DNA of 64,000 nt from Gp13-AA77 sp035949375. Lineage in GTDB: Bacteria > Acidobacteriota > Terriglobia > UBA7540. The stretch is from positions 95,207 through 159,206 of the forward strand of contig DASZIG010000030.1 of assembly GCA_035949375.1 (NCBI GenBank). Direction: 5' to 3'. Shown here one piece after another: positions 26,013 to 34,072 of this stretch. Position 1 is the first letter of the stretch, and the number at the start of each line of letters is the position of its first letter. The notes beneath the pieces are model-generated. The model saw only the letters and a list, made by a program, of their open reading frames with translations. It was not told the DNA's origin and ran no database searches. The translations under genes were made by a program, and so were the position numbers.

Positions 26013-26965
26013 GGCGCCCCCGCCTTCCCGCCGAGCGCCATGCGGTACCAGGCCACGGTGCGGCGCAATCCTTCTTCGAAGCCGACCTGCGGCTCATACC
26101 CGAGCAGCGCGCGCGCCCGGCTGACATCAGCAAGCGAATGCAGCACGTCGCCCGGCCGAGGCGCGTCGTAACGAGGCTTGACCTGCTTTTCGAAGATCCG
26201 GTTCAGGATCGCGATCACCTGATTCAGCGTGAAGCTCTCGCCCACTCCGACGTTGATGGCCTGACCGGCCGCCCCCGGGGCCGCGCAGGCCCGCAGCACG
26301 GCGTCCACGACGTTGGCCACGTATGTGAAATCGCGCGACTGCCCGCCGTCGCCGAAGATCACCGGCGTCCGGCCGGCCAGATACGCCACGATGAACTTGG
26401 AGAGCACGCCGGTGTAAGGCGAGTCCGGATTCTGCCTCGGCCCGAAGATGTTGAAGAAGCGCAGCGGGACGGCCTCGAGCCCGAAGACGCGCGTGAAGAT
26501 GCGGCAGTAGTGCTCGCCGGTGAGCTTGGTGAGCGCGTAGGGCGAAAGCGGCTGCGGCTCCTGCGACTCCACGCGCGGCAGCTTGGGATTGTCTCCGTAG
26601 ACCGCCGCCGAATCGGCGAAGACCACGCGCCGCACACCCGCGTCCTTCGCCGCCACCAGCACGTTCACAGTGCCGCCGATGTTGACGGCCGTCGCGGTCA
26701 CGGGGTCTTCGATGGAAAACGCCACCGAAGAGCGCGCCGCCAGGTGGATCACGTAGTCCGCACCGCTGAACACGGGACGAATGCGATCGAGGTCGCGAAT
26801 GTCGCATTCCGTGAAATCCACATGGCCCAGGCGCTCCCCGAGGTTCTCTTTGCTTCCCGAGGAAAGGTCGTCGAGCACGCGCACGGATTCACCGCGGGCG
26901 AGAAGTTCCTCCACCACATGGGACCCGATGAAGCCTGCGCCGCCGGTAACAAGATAAGTGGACAT
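26009..26965 (-). CDS. NAD-dependent sugar-nucleotide epimerase/dehydratase
   Basis: A short-chain extended dehydrogenase of the UDP-glucose 4-epimerase type, 318 residues from ATG 26965. It has the Rossmann motif 'YLVTGGAGFIGSHVVEELLA', 'VIHLAARSSV', the serine-bearing 'VVFADSAAVYGD' and the catalytic Tyr/Lys pair in 'SPYALTKLTGEHY'. 'FFNIFGPRQNPDSPYTGVLS' is typical of the UDP-glucuronate/UDP-glucose epimerase group. It is the first gene of the envelope operon and supplies a nucleotide sugar; the exact sugar is unknown. Confidence 0.9.
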   Translation of the reverse strand: MSTYLVTGGAGFIGSHVVEELLARGESVRVLDDLSSGSKENLGERLGHVDFTECDIRDLDRIRPVFSGADYVIHLAARSSVAFSIEDPVTATAVNIGGTVNVLVAAKDAGVRRVVFADSAAVYGDNPKLPRVESQEPQPLSPYALTKLTGEHYCRIFTRVFGLEAVPLRFFNIFGPRQNPDSPYTGVLSKFIVAYLAGRTPVIFGDGGQSRDFTYVANVVDAVLRACAAPGAAGQAINVGVGESFTLNQVIAILNRIFEKQVKPRYDAPRPGDVLHSLADVSRARALLGYEPQVGFEEGLRRTVAWYRMALGGKAGAP

Positions 26966-27627
26966 AAGAGATCTGCTGAGCCAGGTTCTGGCCTCGCCAC
27001 GGTTGCAGATTTCGTGCAAAAACCCGTCATTTTACGTCAGATTTCATTCTACACCCACATTTTTGGGCCCTATTTTTCGATCTAAGTCCTTGCCAATCAA
27101 TAACCTCTTGGCTTTGCAACAGGTAACTCAATTGTTTTCAACGACCTAACGGCTTTCAAAAAATATGGAAAATGGAAGTCGTTTGTTTTCAATAACCTCA
27201 TGGCTTCGTTCGTAACATTTTCGAATTTTCGCGTTTTTCGAGGCAACGGGCCAGTGAAGTTGAAGGGTTCTGTTCCCCGTCCATGCGAGCGGTGGAGACT
27301 GGAAATACTGGTCGCTGTCGGTCAAGCTGAAGCCTCCCCTGGCGCGCGGAGAAAGGCCGCCGGGTGGCCGCCCCCGAGCAGGTGAAAGACCTTGCTGCTG
27401 ATGTTAAGCGCCGGGGCATGGCGCGCCTAAGTAGCCGTGGTATCCTTGCTCTGCTCGGCTCTTGATTTCTGAAGACAACAAGGACCGACGCAGACCCGGA
27501 GAAGAAAGGGTCTGCGCCAGCCTGCCTCGTCAATGTATCGGCCGAATCTTTTCATGCACCAAGATCATAAAAAACCTCTTCGGGCGCTGGCGCCGAGCGA
27601 GGCTGTGCGGGACTGTCCCATGCAGTT
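26966..27627. other. AT-rich intergenic region with repeats and a hairpin
   Basis: The first 280 bp are much more AT-rich than the surroundings and hold three degenerate direct repeats (separate entry). A 9-bp perfect hairpin CGCAGACCC / GGGTCTGCG with a 10-nt loop lies at 27489-27516. Open frames here are short and unconvincing. Confidence 0.6.
27098..27206 (+). repeat. Three degenerate direct repeats in AT-rich DNA
   Basis: Copies are caataacctcttggctt (27098-27114), caacgacctaacggctt (27139-27155) and caataacctcatggctt (27190-27206). The last two are each preceded by 'tgtttt'. Spacing between copies is 41 and 51 bp. They lie upstream of the epimerase operon and may be regulator sites or a decayed repeat element. 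Confidence 0.6.
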
Positions 27628-28287
27628 CTAGCCCGGACCGCTTGAGGCGCTTCGCTGCCTGGCCCACTTCCGGACCAGCTTTCGCCAGGCGAGCGTGGTC
27701 AACGTCTTGCTGCGATCCAGAAACTCCGACAGCACCGCTTCCGTCAACCCCGGCAGCGCCGCGCTTTGCGAGCTGGACTTGTACTCAGCGGCATGGAGCA
27801 ACAGAATCCTCACACCCTGGCCGTCCGTCAACCACAATTCCGGGACTCCCAGGCGGGCCCAGATGGCAAGATTGTCCAAGGCGGGGCTCGTGACCTCAAT
27901 CTCGATCACCAGGTCCGGCGGAGGATCGACCTGGAGGTCCACTGCGCCCCTTCCGCGGATCAACTCAACGTGCTGGATGTAGAAACAGCAATCGGGTTCG
28001 GCGCCCTGTTTGAGATCGCGCCGGCGGAAGGTGGCGGAACCAAGCCTTATGAATTCGACTCCCCATTCCTCCGCCGCGATGTCGGCGATCATCGCGACCA
28101 CTTCTTTCAGCTCCTCGTGTTCGACGGACGGACTCATGATCTCGAGCGCACCCCGGTCATAAGCGATCCTTGGCGAGCTGGCGCTGATGTTGGCGGCCAG
28201 CAGCCCTTCGTAAGTCTCCCAGCTTACGTTGCGCAGCACCACGCGCTGTTCCCGCACTTGGAAAGGCGGGCTCATCACACCGGGCAT
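27628..28287 (-). CDS. Uma2 family (DUF820) endonuclease-like protein
   Basis: The 219-residue protein follows the Uma2 pattern: an N-terminal strand segment ('VSWETYEGLLAA'), 'AYDRGALEIMSPSVEHEELK', 'EPDCCFYIQHVE' and 'PPDLVIEIEVTS'. The Asp and Glu-x-Glu of the last two are the PD-(D/E)XK-like active-site residues, followed by 'WARLGVPELWLTDGQGV'. Uma2 proteins are numerous in cyanobacteria and Acidobacteriota, and their role is poorly known. I chose ATG 28287, 7 nt after GGGAG, over the upstream TTG. Confidence 0.85.
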   Translation of the reverse strand: MPGVMSPPFQVREQRVVLRNVSWETYEGLLAANISASSPRIAYDRGALEIMSPSVEHEELKEVVAMIADIAAEEWGVEFIRLGSATFRRRDLKQGAEPDCCFYIQHVELIRGRGAVDLQVDPPPDLVIEIEVTSPALDNLAIWARLGVPELWLTDGQGVRILLLHAAEYKSSSQSAALPGLTEAVLSEFLDRSKTLTTLAWRKLVRKWARQRSASSGPG

Positions 28288-28544
28288 GCCTTGTCTCCCT
28301 CTGCTCAATGCTAATCTGCACTTCGGAGTTTATCGCGCGGCGGGCGCGCTTTCAACTCGGAAGGTGGCCAAAGGCCGAGCGGTTGGGATTCCGTTCCAGT
28401 CCGCGTTGCAAGCCCACACTCCATAATCCTCAATCGCTGTGCCGATCCGAAGGCCGTCCATCAAGGATGAAACGCACAGGCGCGTCTCCTCACTATCTGC
28501 GTGAACGAGTCGAAAGGCTCAACTACAGACAAAAAGGAGAAACA

Positions 28545-29021
28545 ATGAAGAAAGCGATGCTATTGGCGAAGGGTGTGCTACTGTCCCTCGGGTTTCTGGT
28601 ATGTGCATTCCTGCTCGCCCCGACTGCAAATGCGCAAAGCGTTCCGAACTTCGGCGGATCGTACAACATTACCGGATATTTCGAGCCGGCCCTCACCGGA
28701 TCGTACACCTGGTGCTTCAACTTCACCAAGACGGGTGGCGTCCTGTTTCCCAACAGCGGCACCTGGAACGTTCCCAGTTATACCAACGGGTGGAGCGGTA
28801 CGTGGTACCAGGATGGGGATGAAGTCATCCTTCACGGCGTCGCTGACGGCACGTACATTTTCTCCTGGAAGGGGCGGCTGGTTAGCACAAGCGCAATCAG
28901 CGGACGCCAGGTGGAGTTCTACATTAACGGCAACACCGACACCGCGGGAACCTTCGATGGTACGAAGACTTCCGCCTGCCCGGCCGAAGTTTCTGATCGG
29001 ACGGGTGATCCGGCGAAGTAG
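28545..29021 (+). CDS. Small secreted protein of unknown function
   Basis: From ATG 28545 (ribosome site AAGGAGA) the 158-residue product has a clean signal peptide. This runs 'MKKAMLLAKGVLLSLGFLV' to 'APTANAQS', cleaved after A-N-A. The mature part is aromatic- and Gly-rich ('SGTWNVPSYTNGWSGTWYQD') and probably beta-structured. I do not recognise the family. A strong terminator follows directly, so it is monocistronic. Confidence 0.8.
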   Translation: MKKAMLLAKGVLLSLGFLVCAFLLAPTANAQSVPNFGGSYNITGYFEPALTGSYTWCFNFTKTGGVLFPNSGTWNVPSYTNGWSGTWYQDGDEVILHGVADGTYIFSWKGRLVSTSAISGRQVEFYINGNTDTAGTFDGTKTSACPAEVSDRTGDPAK

Positions 29022-29044
29022 CCCATTCGGTCTCGTTTTCCGGA

Positions 29045-29083
29045 CAGGGGGGCTCGGTACTCATCAGCCCCCCTGCGCTTTTT
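29045..29083 (+). terminator. Strong intrinsic terminator
   Basis: A perfect 10-bp stem CAGGGGGGCT / AGCCCCCCTG with an 11-nt loop is followed by 'cgcttttt'. It lies 24 bp after the small secreted protein. Confidence 0.85.
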
Positions 29084-29386
29084 CAGCCCTACGGTGAACC
29101 TGAAGGGGGTGACTGAGGGCAGTTAGCCGGGGCCTCGATGCCAGCCGGCTACCAGGACTGCCTGCCGGTTACCAACATGCTTGGCGGCTTGCTCATTCGA
29201 AGATATCATCCCATTCCTAGAAAATTCTCTCAATCAACACCTTGAAAGCTGGCTCCGTGTTTATCGGCCGTGGAACTCCGCATGCAGTCCTCCATGGCAG
29301 TCGAGGAAAAGGCTCTGGTAGTTCCGGTCGCTATGGAAGTGATTCGCCTCGCTCTTTTTTGTCGTTGCACCGTATAGGAAGGAACA
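29084..29386. other. Intergenic stretch, nothing seen
   Basis: No supportable coding frame, RNA or repeat is visible, apart from the ribosome site of the next gene at its end. Confidence 0.5.
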
Positions 29387-30346
29387 ATGGCTGCTAAATC
29401 CCACCCGTTAGTAAGAGCCGCCTTATGGGCCTTCGGGGTCTTGTGCCTCGGCGCTATCGGCATCCAATTCTTTCGGCCTACGCTGGACAATCCTCCCGTC
29501 GCAGCCGAGATTTCTGCGCCTGTTGAAGTGAAGCAAATTCTTAAAACGTCGTGCTACAACTGCCATTCCAATGAGACCAGGCTCTCGTGGTTTGACGAGC
29601 CCTCGCCCGCATATTGGCTGGTGGTCAGCGACGTGAGAGAGGCAAGAAAGCATCTGAATTTCTCGGAAACCGGCAAACTTCCGGCTGCGCAGCAAGCCGG
29701 ATTGCTCTTCGAGTCTGTGAGCCAGATCGAGTTGGGCGCCATGCCGCTGCCCTCGTATAAGCGGCTTCATCCGGACTCGGCGATCACACCGGAACAGTTG
29801 GCAGTGTTGAAGAATTATCTGGCGTCACTCGAGCCGAAGCAGGCGGCGACGCCCGTCGAGGTCAGCGCCGCCGATGCGCAATATAACAACTGGATTCCGC
29901 AGCAAAGTACGCTACCAGTGTCTCCGGCGCCAAACGGCGTCGGGTTTCTGCCCGACTACAAGAACTGGAAGGCGATCAGCAGCACCGACAGGCCTGACAA
30001 CCGCACGATAAGGGAAGTTTTGGGCAATGACATCGCCGTCAAGGCGATCGCCGAGAACCACATCAATCCGTGGCCGGACGGCACTGCCTTCGCGAAGGTC
30101 GCATGGTTTCAGCAGCCGGATGAAAAGGGATTCGTTCGCACGGGTGCGTTCTTTCAAGTGGAGTTTATGATCCGCGACAGCAAGAAGTATGCGAACACCT
30201 TGGGATGGGGATGGGCGCGCTGGCGCGGGGCCGACCTGAAACCGTACGGTAAGGACGCGACGTTCACCGACGAGTGCGTGGGTTGCCACAAACCCATGCG
30301 CAACGCTGATTATGTTTTCACGGAGGCGATCGGAGGCCAACAATGA
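29387..30346 (+). CDS. Haem-binding domain / cytochrome P460 fusion protein
   Basis: The 319-residue exported protein has an N-terminal membrane anchor ('LWAFGVLCLGAIGIQFF'). A haem-binding domain follows with its c-type haem motif 'TSCYNCHSNETRLSWFD' and the distal 'ELGAMPLPSYKRLHP'. The C-terminal cytochrome P460-like domain (about 165-315) has 'FVRTGAFFQVEFMIRDSKKY' and a second c-haem motif 'DECVGCHKPMRNADYVF'. Two CxxCH motifs imply a di-haem periplasmic redox protein. P460-type proteins can oxidise hydroxylamine or detoxify NO, but that activity is not shown here. It overlaps the next gene by 4 bp (ATGA). Confidence 0.85.
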   Translation: MAAKSHPLVRAALWAFGVLCLGAIGIQFFRPTLDNPPVAAEISAPVEVKQILKTSCYNCHSNETRLSWFDEPSPAYWLVVSDVREARKHLNFSETGKLPAAQQAGLLFESVSQIELGAMPLPSYKRLHPDSAITPEQLAVLKNYLASLEPKQAATPVEVSAADAQYNNWIPQQSTLPVSPAPNGVGFLPDYKNWKAISSTDRPDNRTIREVLGNDIAVKAIAENHINPWPDGTAFAKVAWFQQPDEKGFVRTGAFFQVEFMIRDSKKYANTLGWGWARWRGADLKPYGKDATFTDECVGCHKPMRNADYVFTEAIGGQQ

Positions 30347-30849
30347 GATTCCGAGGCAGAGCAGCTTGCCTTCTCGGCTTCGTCATCGCGATAAGCCAGT
30401 TCGGGTGTTCCAATAATTCATCCCGGGTTTCGGCAGCGTTGAATGAGAACGCCTCTCTCACCGGAGATATTCCTGAGAACCCGTTGCGATGGAAAGTAAT
30501 CACCTCTGTGGTCGACCGGTCAGACTCGACGATGGCAACTTTGCTCGGCAACGATCCTGCCGTGGAATATGCCAGATCGCACTCGCAGCAGGACTATCCG
30601 GGGGGTTCCGTGATCTCCCTTGCAACATGGACCGAGCGTGAGGACCCTCGTTGGTTCGGCGCCAACATCCCGGATCGTATAAAGTCGGTCGAGTTCGTGA
30701 GGGTCAGCGCCCAGCCAAATGAGCCGCCCTCGTATTCGTACGAAGAATATGAGGGATCGCCCCTGACAAAGGCGACGGGCCAGGATCCTACGGCGGTCAG
30801 AGAGCGGACGGCTTACATTCTTTCACTGCGAGCGGCTGTGATGCCGTAG
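30343..30849 (+). CDS. Putative lipoprotein paired with the P460 protein
   Basis: The 168-residue protein starts with a lipoprotein signal ('AACLLGFVIAISQFGCSNNS'; lipobox Cys at residue 22). The rest resembles the P460 partner in outline ('DRSDSTMATLLGNDPAVEYA', 'DYPGGSVISLATWTEREDPRW') but has no CxxCH, so it would not bind c-haem. The ATGA overlap shows translational coupling. It probably acts with the upstream cytochrome at the outer or inner membrane surface. Confidence 0.75.
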   Translation: MRFRGRAACLLGFVIAISQFGCSNNSSRVSAALNENASLTGDIPENPLRWKVITSVVDRSDSTMATLLGNDPAVEYARSHSQQDYPGGSVISLATWTEREDPRWFGANIPDRIKSVEFVRVSAQPNEPPSYSYEEYEGSPLTKATGQDPTAVRERTAYILSLRAAVMP

Positions 30850-31096
30850 AGTAGGCTTGAGCTTGCTTTACTTCGCGACGCTCGGAGTGTCCACGGGGCA
30901 ACGGCAGAGCCGCCGATGTTCGACTCCTCGCACAAACTCTTCAGTCCTGCCTCTCGGTCCAACTGTCCCTTCCAGGCCGCCATGAGGATTGGAGTATACT
31001 GCCTTGGACGGCGGGGGACGCGGTGCTGCGCCGCGCGGTCGCGCTGCAGGCGCTTCGAGGGGTGGGCCGCGCGAGCCAAACGAGGGAGCGAAGCCT

Positions 31097-31366
31097 ATGG
31101 TCCAATGTACGCATACTGATCAGATCCGGGACGTAACACCGCACTCGCGCGGGTGTGAAGACTGCCTGAAGATCGGCGACACCTGGGTGCATCTGCGGCT
31201 CTGCTTGACGTGCGGCCACGTCGGCTGCTGCGATTCGTCCAAGAACAAGCACGCCACCAAGCATTTCCATTCCGTGGGGCACCCCATCATGAAATCGTTC
31301 GAGCGCGGAGAGGACTGGGGCTGGTGCTACATCGACGAGGTGGAACTTGATTTCGCCAAACGCTGA
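31097..31366 (+). CDS. UBP-type zinc finger protein
   Basis: The 89-residue protein is essentially one UBP (ubiquitin-hydrolase type) zinc finger. Cys/His ligands are in 'CTHTDQIRDV', 'GCEDCLKIGDTWVHLRLCLT', 'CGHVGCCDSS' and 'HATKHFHSVGHPIMKSF'. In eukaryotes this domain binds the ubiquitin C-terminus. Small stand-alone bacterial versions are common but of unknown function. ATG 31097 is preceded by GGGAG. Its 3' end overlaps the next gene by 20 bp. Confidence 0.88.
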   Translation: MVQCTHTDQIRDVTPHSRGCEDCLKIGDTWVHLRLCLTCGHVGCCDSSKNKHATKHFHSVGHPIMKSFERGEDWGWCYIDEVELDFAKR

Positions 31367-32276
31367 CCGCGCGACGGAATGGCCGTCACTTCCCTTCTCC
31401 GAGTGGGAGAGCACGTGCGACACCCTCCACATGTGGACGCAGATCGTGGGGAAGACGCGCCTCGAGCTCACGCCGCTCGAGAATCACTGGTGGAACGTGA
31501 CCTTGCGCGTGACGCCGCGCGGCCTGCGCACGCCGCCTGTTCCGTCGGGTCCGTCAGGCGCTTCGGCACGCGGCACGTTCGAGGTGGAGTTTGATTTTAT
31601 TGGTCACCGGCTCGCGGTCGCCACGAGCGAGGGCCGGGAATGGAGTATGCCACTCTGCCCGCGCTCGGTGGCTGACTTCTACCGCGAGTACGTGGCCGGA
31701 CTCAGCGCGCTCGGAATCGAGGTCAGCCTGCATTTAACGCCCGACGAGTTTGACGACAGGACGCCGTTCGACCAGGACGAGCACCACGCCTCGTACGACG
31801 CCGCGCGCGTGGAGAGCTTCCACCGCATTCTGGTCAACTCCGATCGCATTTTTCGCGAATTCCGGTCGCGATTCATCGGCAAGTGCAGCCCGGTGCACTT
31901 CTTCTGGGGCGCCTTCGATCTGGCCGTGGGCCGGTTCAGCGGCCGGCGCGCCCCGCCGCGTCCTGAAGCCGATCCGGTCACCCGCGAAGCCTACTCCCAC
32001 GAAGTGATCGCTTGCGGATTCTGGCCCGGCGACCGCCGGTTCCCCCAGCCGGCATTCTATTCCTACACCGCGCCCGCCCCACCGGGGCTCGACCGGGAGA
32101 TCCCGCGTCCGGCCGCAGCCGGGTGGGATCGGCAGTTCGGGGAGTTCATTCTCAAGTACGATGACGTGCGCACCGCAGCGGACCCCGAGCAGGCGATCCT
32201 CGAATTCTGCCAGAGCACCTATGAAGCTGGGGCGAAGCTCGCCGGATGGGACCGCGAGGCGCTGGAGCGTCAGTAG
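31347..32276 (+). CDS. DUF5996 family protein
   Basis: The 309-residue protein has the DUF5996 layout: 'WESTCDTLHMWTQIVGKTRL', 'NHWWNVTLRVTPRGL', 'FEVEFDFIGHRLAVATSEG', and a central 'SFHRILVNSDRIFREFRSRF'. 'GKCSPVHFFWGAFDLAVGRF' and 'EVIACGFWPGD' follow. Function is unknown. The TTG start lies inside the end of the UBP zinc-finger gene, suggesting coupled translation. Confidence 0.85.
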   Translation: MISPNADRATEWPSLPFSEWESTCDTLHMWTQIVGKTRLELTPLENHWWNVTLRVTPRGLRTPPVPSGPSGASARGTFEVEFDFIGHRLAVATSEGREWSMPLCPRSVADFYREYVAGLSALGIEVSLHLTPDEFDDRTPFDQDEHHASYDAARVESFHRILVNSDRIFREFRSRFIGKCSPVHFFWGAFDLAVGRFSGRRAPPRPEADPVTREAYSHEVIACGFWPGDRRFPQPAFYSYTAPAPPGLDREIPRPAAAGWDRQFGEFILKYDDVRTAADPEQAILEFCQSTYEAGAKLAGWDREALERQ

Positions 32277-32281
32277 CAGGA

Positions 32282-32373
32282 AAAATCAAACACAGAGACG
32301 CAGAAACACGGAGAAAGACTCGAAAGGTCTTCGACCGTTAGCTCTATGTCTCCGTGGCTCTGTGTTTGATTTT
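32282..32373. repeat. Inverted repeat element (16-bp perfect arms)
   Basis: AAAATCAAACACAGAG (32282-32297) pairs with CTCTGTGTTTGATTTT (32358-32373). A second inner pair, cacggaga (32307-32314) and tctccgtg (32349-32356), extends the cruciform. It fills the 120-bp gap between DUF5996 and the permease. Sequences of the 'cacagagacacggag' kind recur as intergenic hairpins in many bacteria. Confidence 0.85.
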
Positions 32374-32395
32374 GCATGTTGCCCGTGGCCTTCGC

Positions 32396-34003
32396 ATGAC
32401 ACCTCCCTGGCCCCAGCCGGTCGATCCCCTGCATGCGCTGCCCGTCTCGGCGTTGCTGGCCGCCGTGCCTCTGGCGTTGCTGCTGGTGCTGCTCGGCGTA
32501 TTGCGGCGTTCCGCCTGGCTTTCGGCGGCCTGCGCTCTCGCGGCGGCCCTGCTGGTGGGGGGTGCGGTGTGGCGGATGCCGCTGCGCCTGGCGCTGGCGA
32601 GCGCGGGCTTCGGATTCGTCTACGGGCTTTGGCCGATCATGTGGATCGTGTTCGCGGCGATCTGGCTCTACAATCTGGCGCTCGATACCGGCAGCTTCGA
32701 TCTGCTGCGGCGCTGGATTGAGGAGCACGCCTCGGGCGACGCGTCGGTGCAGGTGATCCTGGTGGCCTTCTCATTCGGCGCTTTGCTCGAAGGCACCGCC
32801 GGATTCGGCGCGCCGGTGGCGATCGCGGCTTTTCTGCTCGTCGCCCTCGGATCGGATGCGCGCCGTGCCGTCACCGCCTCGCTCATCGCCAACACCACGC
32901 CCGTCGCCTTCGGAGCCCTGGGCATCCCAATCGTGGCGCTCGCGGGCGTCACCGGACTCGACCTCGGCAAGCTCTCCGCCATGATCGGCCGGCAACTTCC
33001 GTTCCTTTCCTTCATGCTTCCGGCGTACCTGGTGTGCGTGGTGGCCGGCTGGCGCGGACTGAAGCGGGCGTGGCCGGCGGCCCTCGCCAGCGGCGGCGCG
33101 TTTGCCGTCGTGCAGTTCGCGGTCTCGAACTTCTGGGGGCCGTACGTCCCCGACATCCTGGCGTCGGTCGCTTCCATCGCCGCGCTGGTGCTGCTGCTGC
33201 GCTTCTGGCGTCCTCCGGCAGCGCCCGATTTCCCACCGGCGCGCGCGACTGGCCGGGAAATCCATCCGCTTTCCGCCGCCGGTCAGGTCCGCGCCTGGCT
33301 GCCGTGGGCCGCGCTCTCCGCCGTGACGATCACATGGTCTCACTTCAAGCTCTTTGACCGCGGGGCCGTGAAGCTTCCAGTCCCATTGCTGCACAACGCC
33401 GTCTTCATTTCGCTCTATGGGAAAGCTTACGCCGCCATTTACACCTTTCAACCGCTCGCGGCGGGCACCGCGGCGCTCGCCGCCATGCTGCTGACCGCGC
33501 TCCTGCTGAAGGCGACGCCGCGCCAGGTGGGAAAATCCGGCCTCAAGACCGCCCGGCAATTAGTGCGTCCGGCGCTGACGGTGGGACTGATCGTCGCGCT
33601 CGCCTACCTCTACAACTACTCCGGCATGACGTACACGCTGGGCGCGGCGCTGGCGGGTCTCGGGCAGTTCTTCCCCTTCGCGAGCGGATTCCTCGGGTGG
33701 CTCGCATGCTTCATGACGGGGAGCGACACTTCGAGCAACCTGCTGTTCGGGAACCTGCAAGTGGCGGCCGCGCACCAGATCCACGTCAGCCCGATCCTGC
33801 TCGCGGCCACCAACTCTTCGGGTGCCGTCACGGGTAAGATGATTTCGCCGCAGAATATCTGCATCGGCGTCACCACCGTCGGCCTGATCGGACGGGAGGG
33901 CGAAGTGTTGCGATCCACTTTCTGGCACAGCATTGCATTCGCCACGTTCCTAAGCGCGCTCGCGCTGGCCCAAGCTCATATGCTCGGGTGGATGGTGCCG
34001 TAG
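32396..34003 (+). CDS. lctP: L-lactate permease family transporter
   Basis: The 535-residue polytopic protein belongs to the LctP/GlcA family of lactate/glycolate-proton symporters. Family marks: 'YGLWPIMWIVFAAIWLYNLA', 'FSFGALLEGTAGFGAPVAIA', 'GIPIVALAGVTGLDL' and 'FMTGSDTSSNLLFGNLQ'. The C-terminal part has 'AATNSSGAVTGKMISPQNIC'. Twelve or more hydrophobic helices are evident. ATG 32396 places the first helix correctly; the upstream codons lie in the inverted repeat. An FMN-dependent lactate-oxidase-like enzyme is coded 10 kb away. Confidence 0.92.
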   Translation: MTPPWPQPVDPLHALPVSALLAAVPLALLLVLLGVLRRSAWLSAACALAAALLVGGAVWRMPLRLALASAGFGFVYGLWPIMWIVFAAIWLYNLALDTGSFDLLRRWIEEHASGDASVQVILVAFSFGALLEGTAGFGAPVAIAAFLLVALGSDARRAVTASLIANTTPVAFGALGIPIVALAGVTGLDLGKLSAMIGRQLPFLSFMLPAYLVCVVAGWRGLKRAWPAALASGGAFAVVQFAVSNFWGPYVPDILASVASIAALVLLLRFWRPPAAPDFPPARATGREIHPLSAAGQVRAWLPWAALSAVTITWSHFKLFDRGAVKLPVPLLHNAVFISLYGKAYAAIYTFQPLAAGTAALAAMLLTALLLKATPRQVGKSGLKTARQLVRPALTVGLIVALAYLYNYSGMTYTLGAALAGLGQFFPFASGFLGWLACFMTGSDTSSNLLFGNLQVAAAHQIHVSPILLAATNSSGAVTGKMISPQNICIGVTTVGLIGREGEVLRSTFWHSIAFATFLSALALAQAHMLGWMVP

Positions 34004-34072
34004 GGCAGAGCCTGCTGTCCATCGGGGTCAGCCTTCCTTGATAACCCTTGACGAAAGTGCTACGTTGGCCTC

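Noticed and set aside
27198..27533. Minus-strand frame of 111 codons in the AT-rich gap.
   Set aside because: It crosses a compositional boundary and a perfect hairpin, has no conserved motif and no ribosome site.
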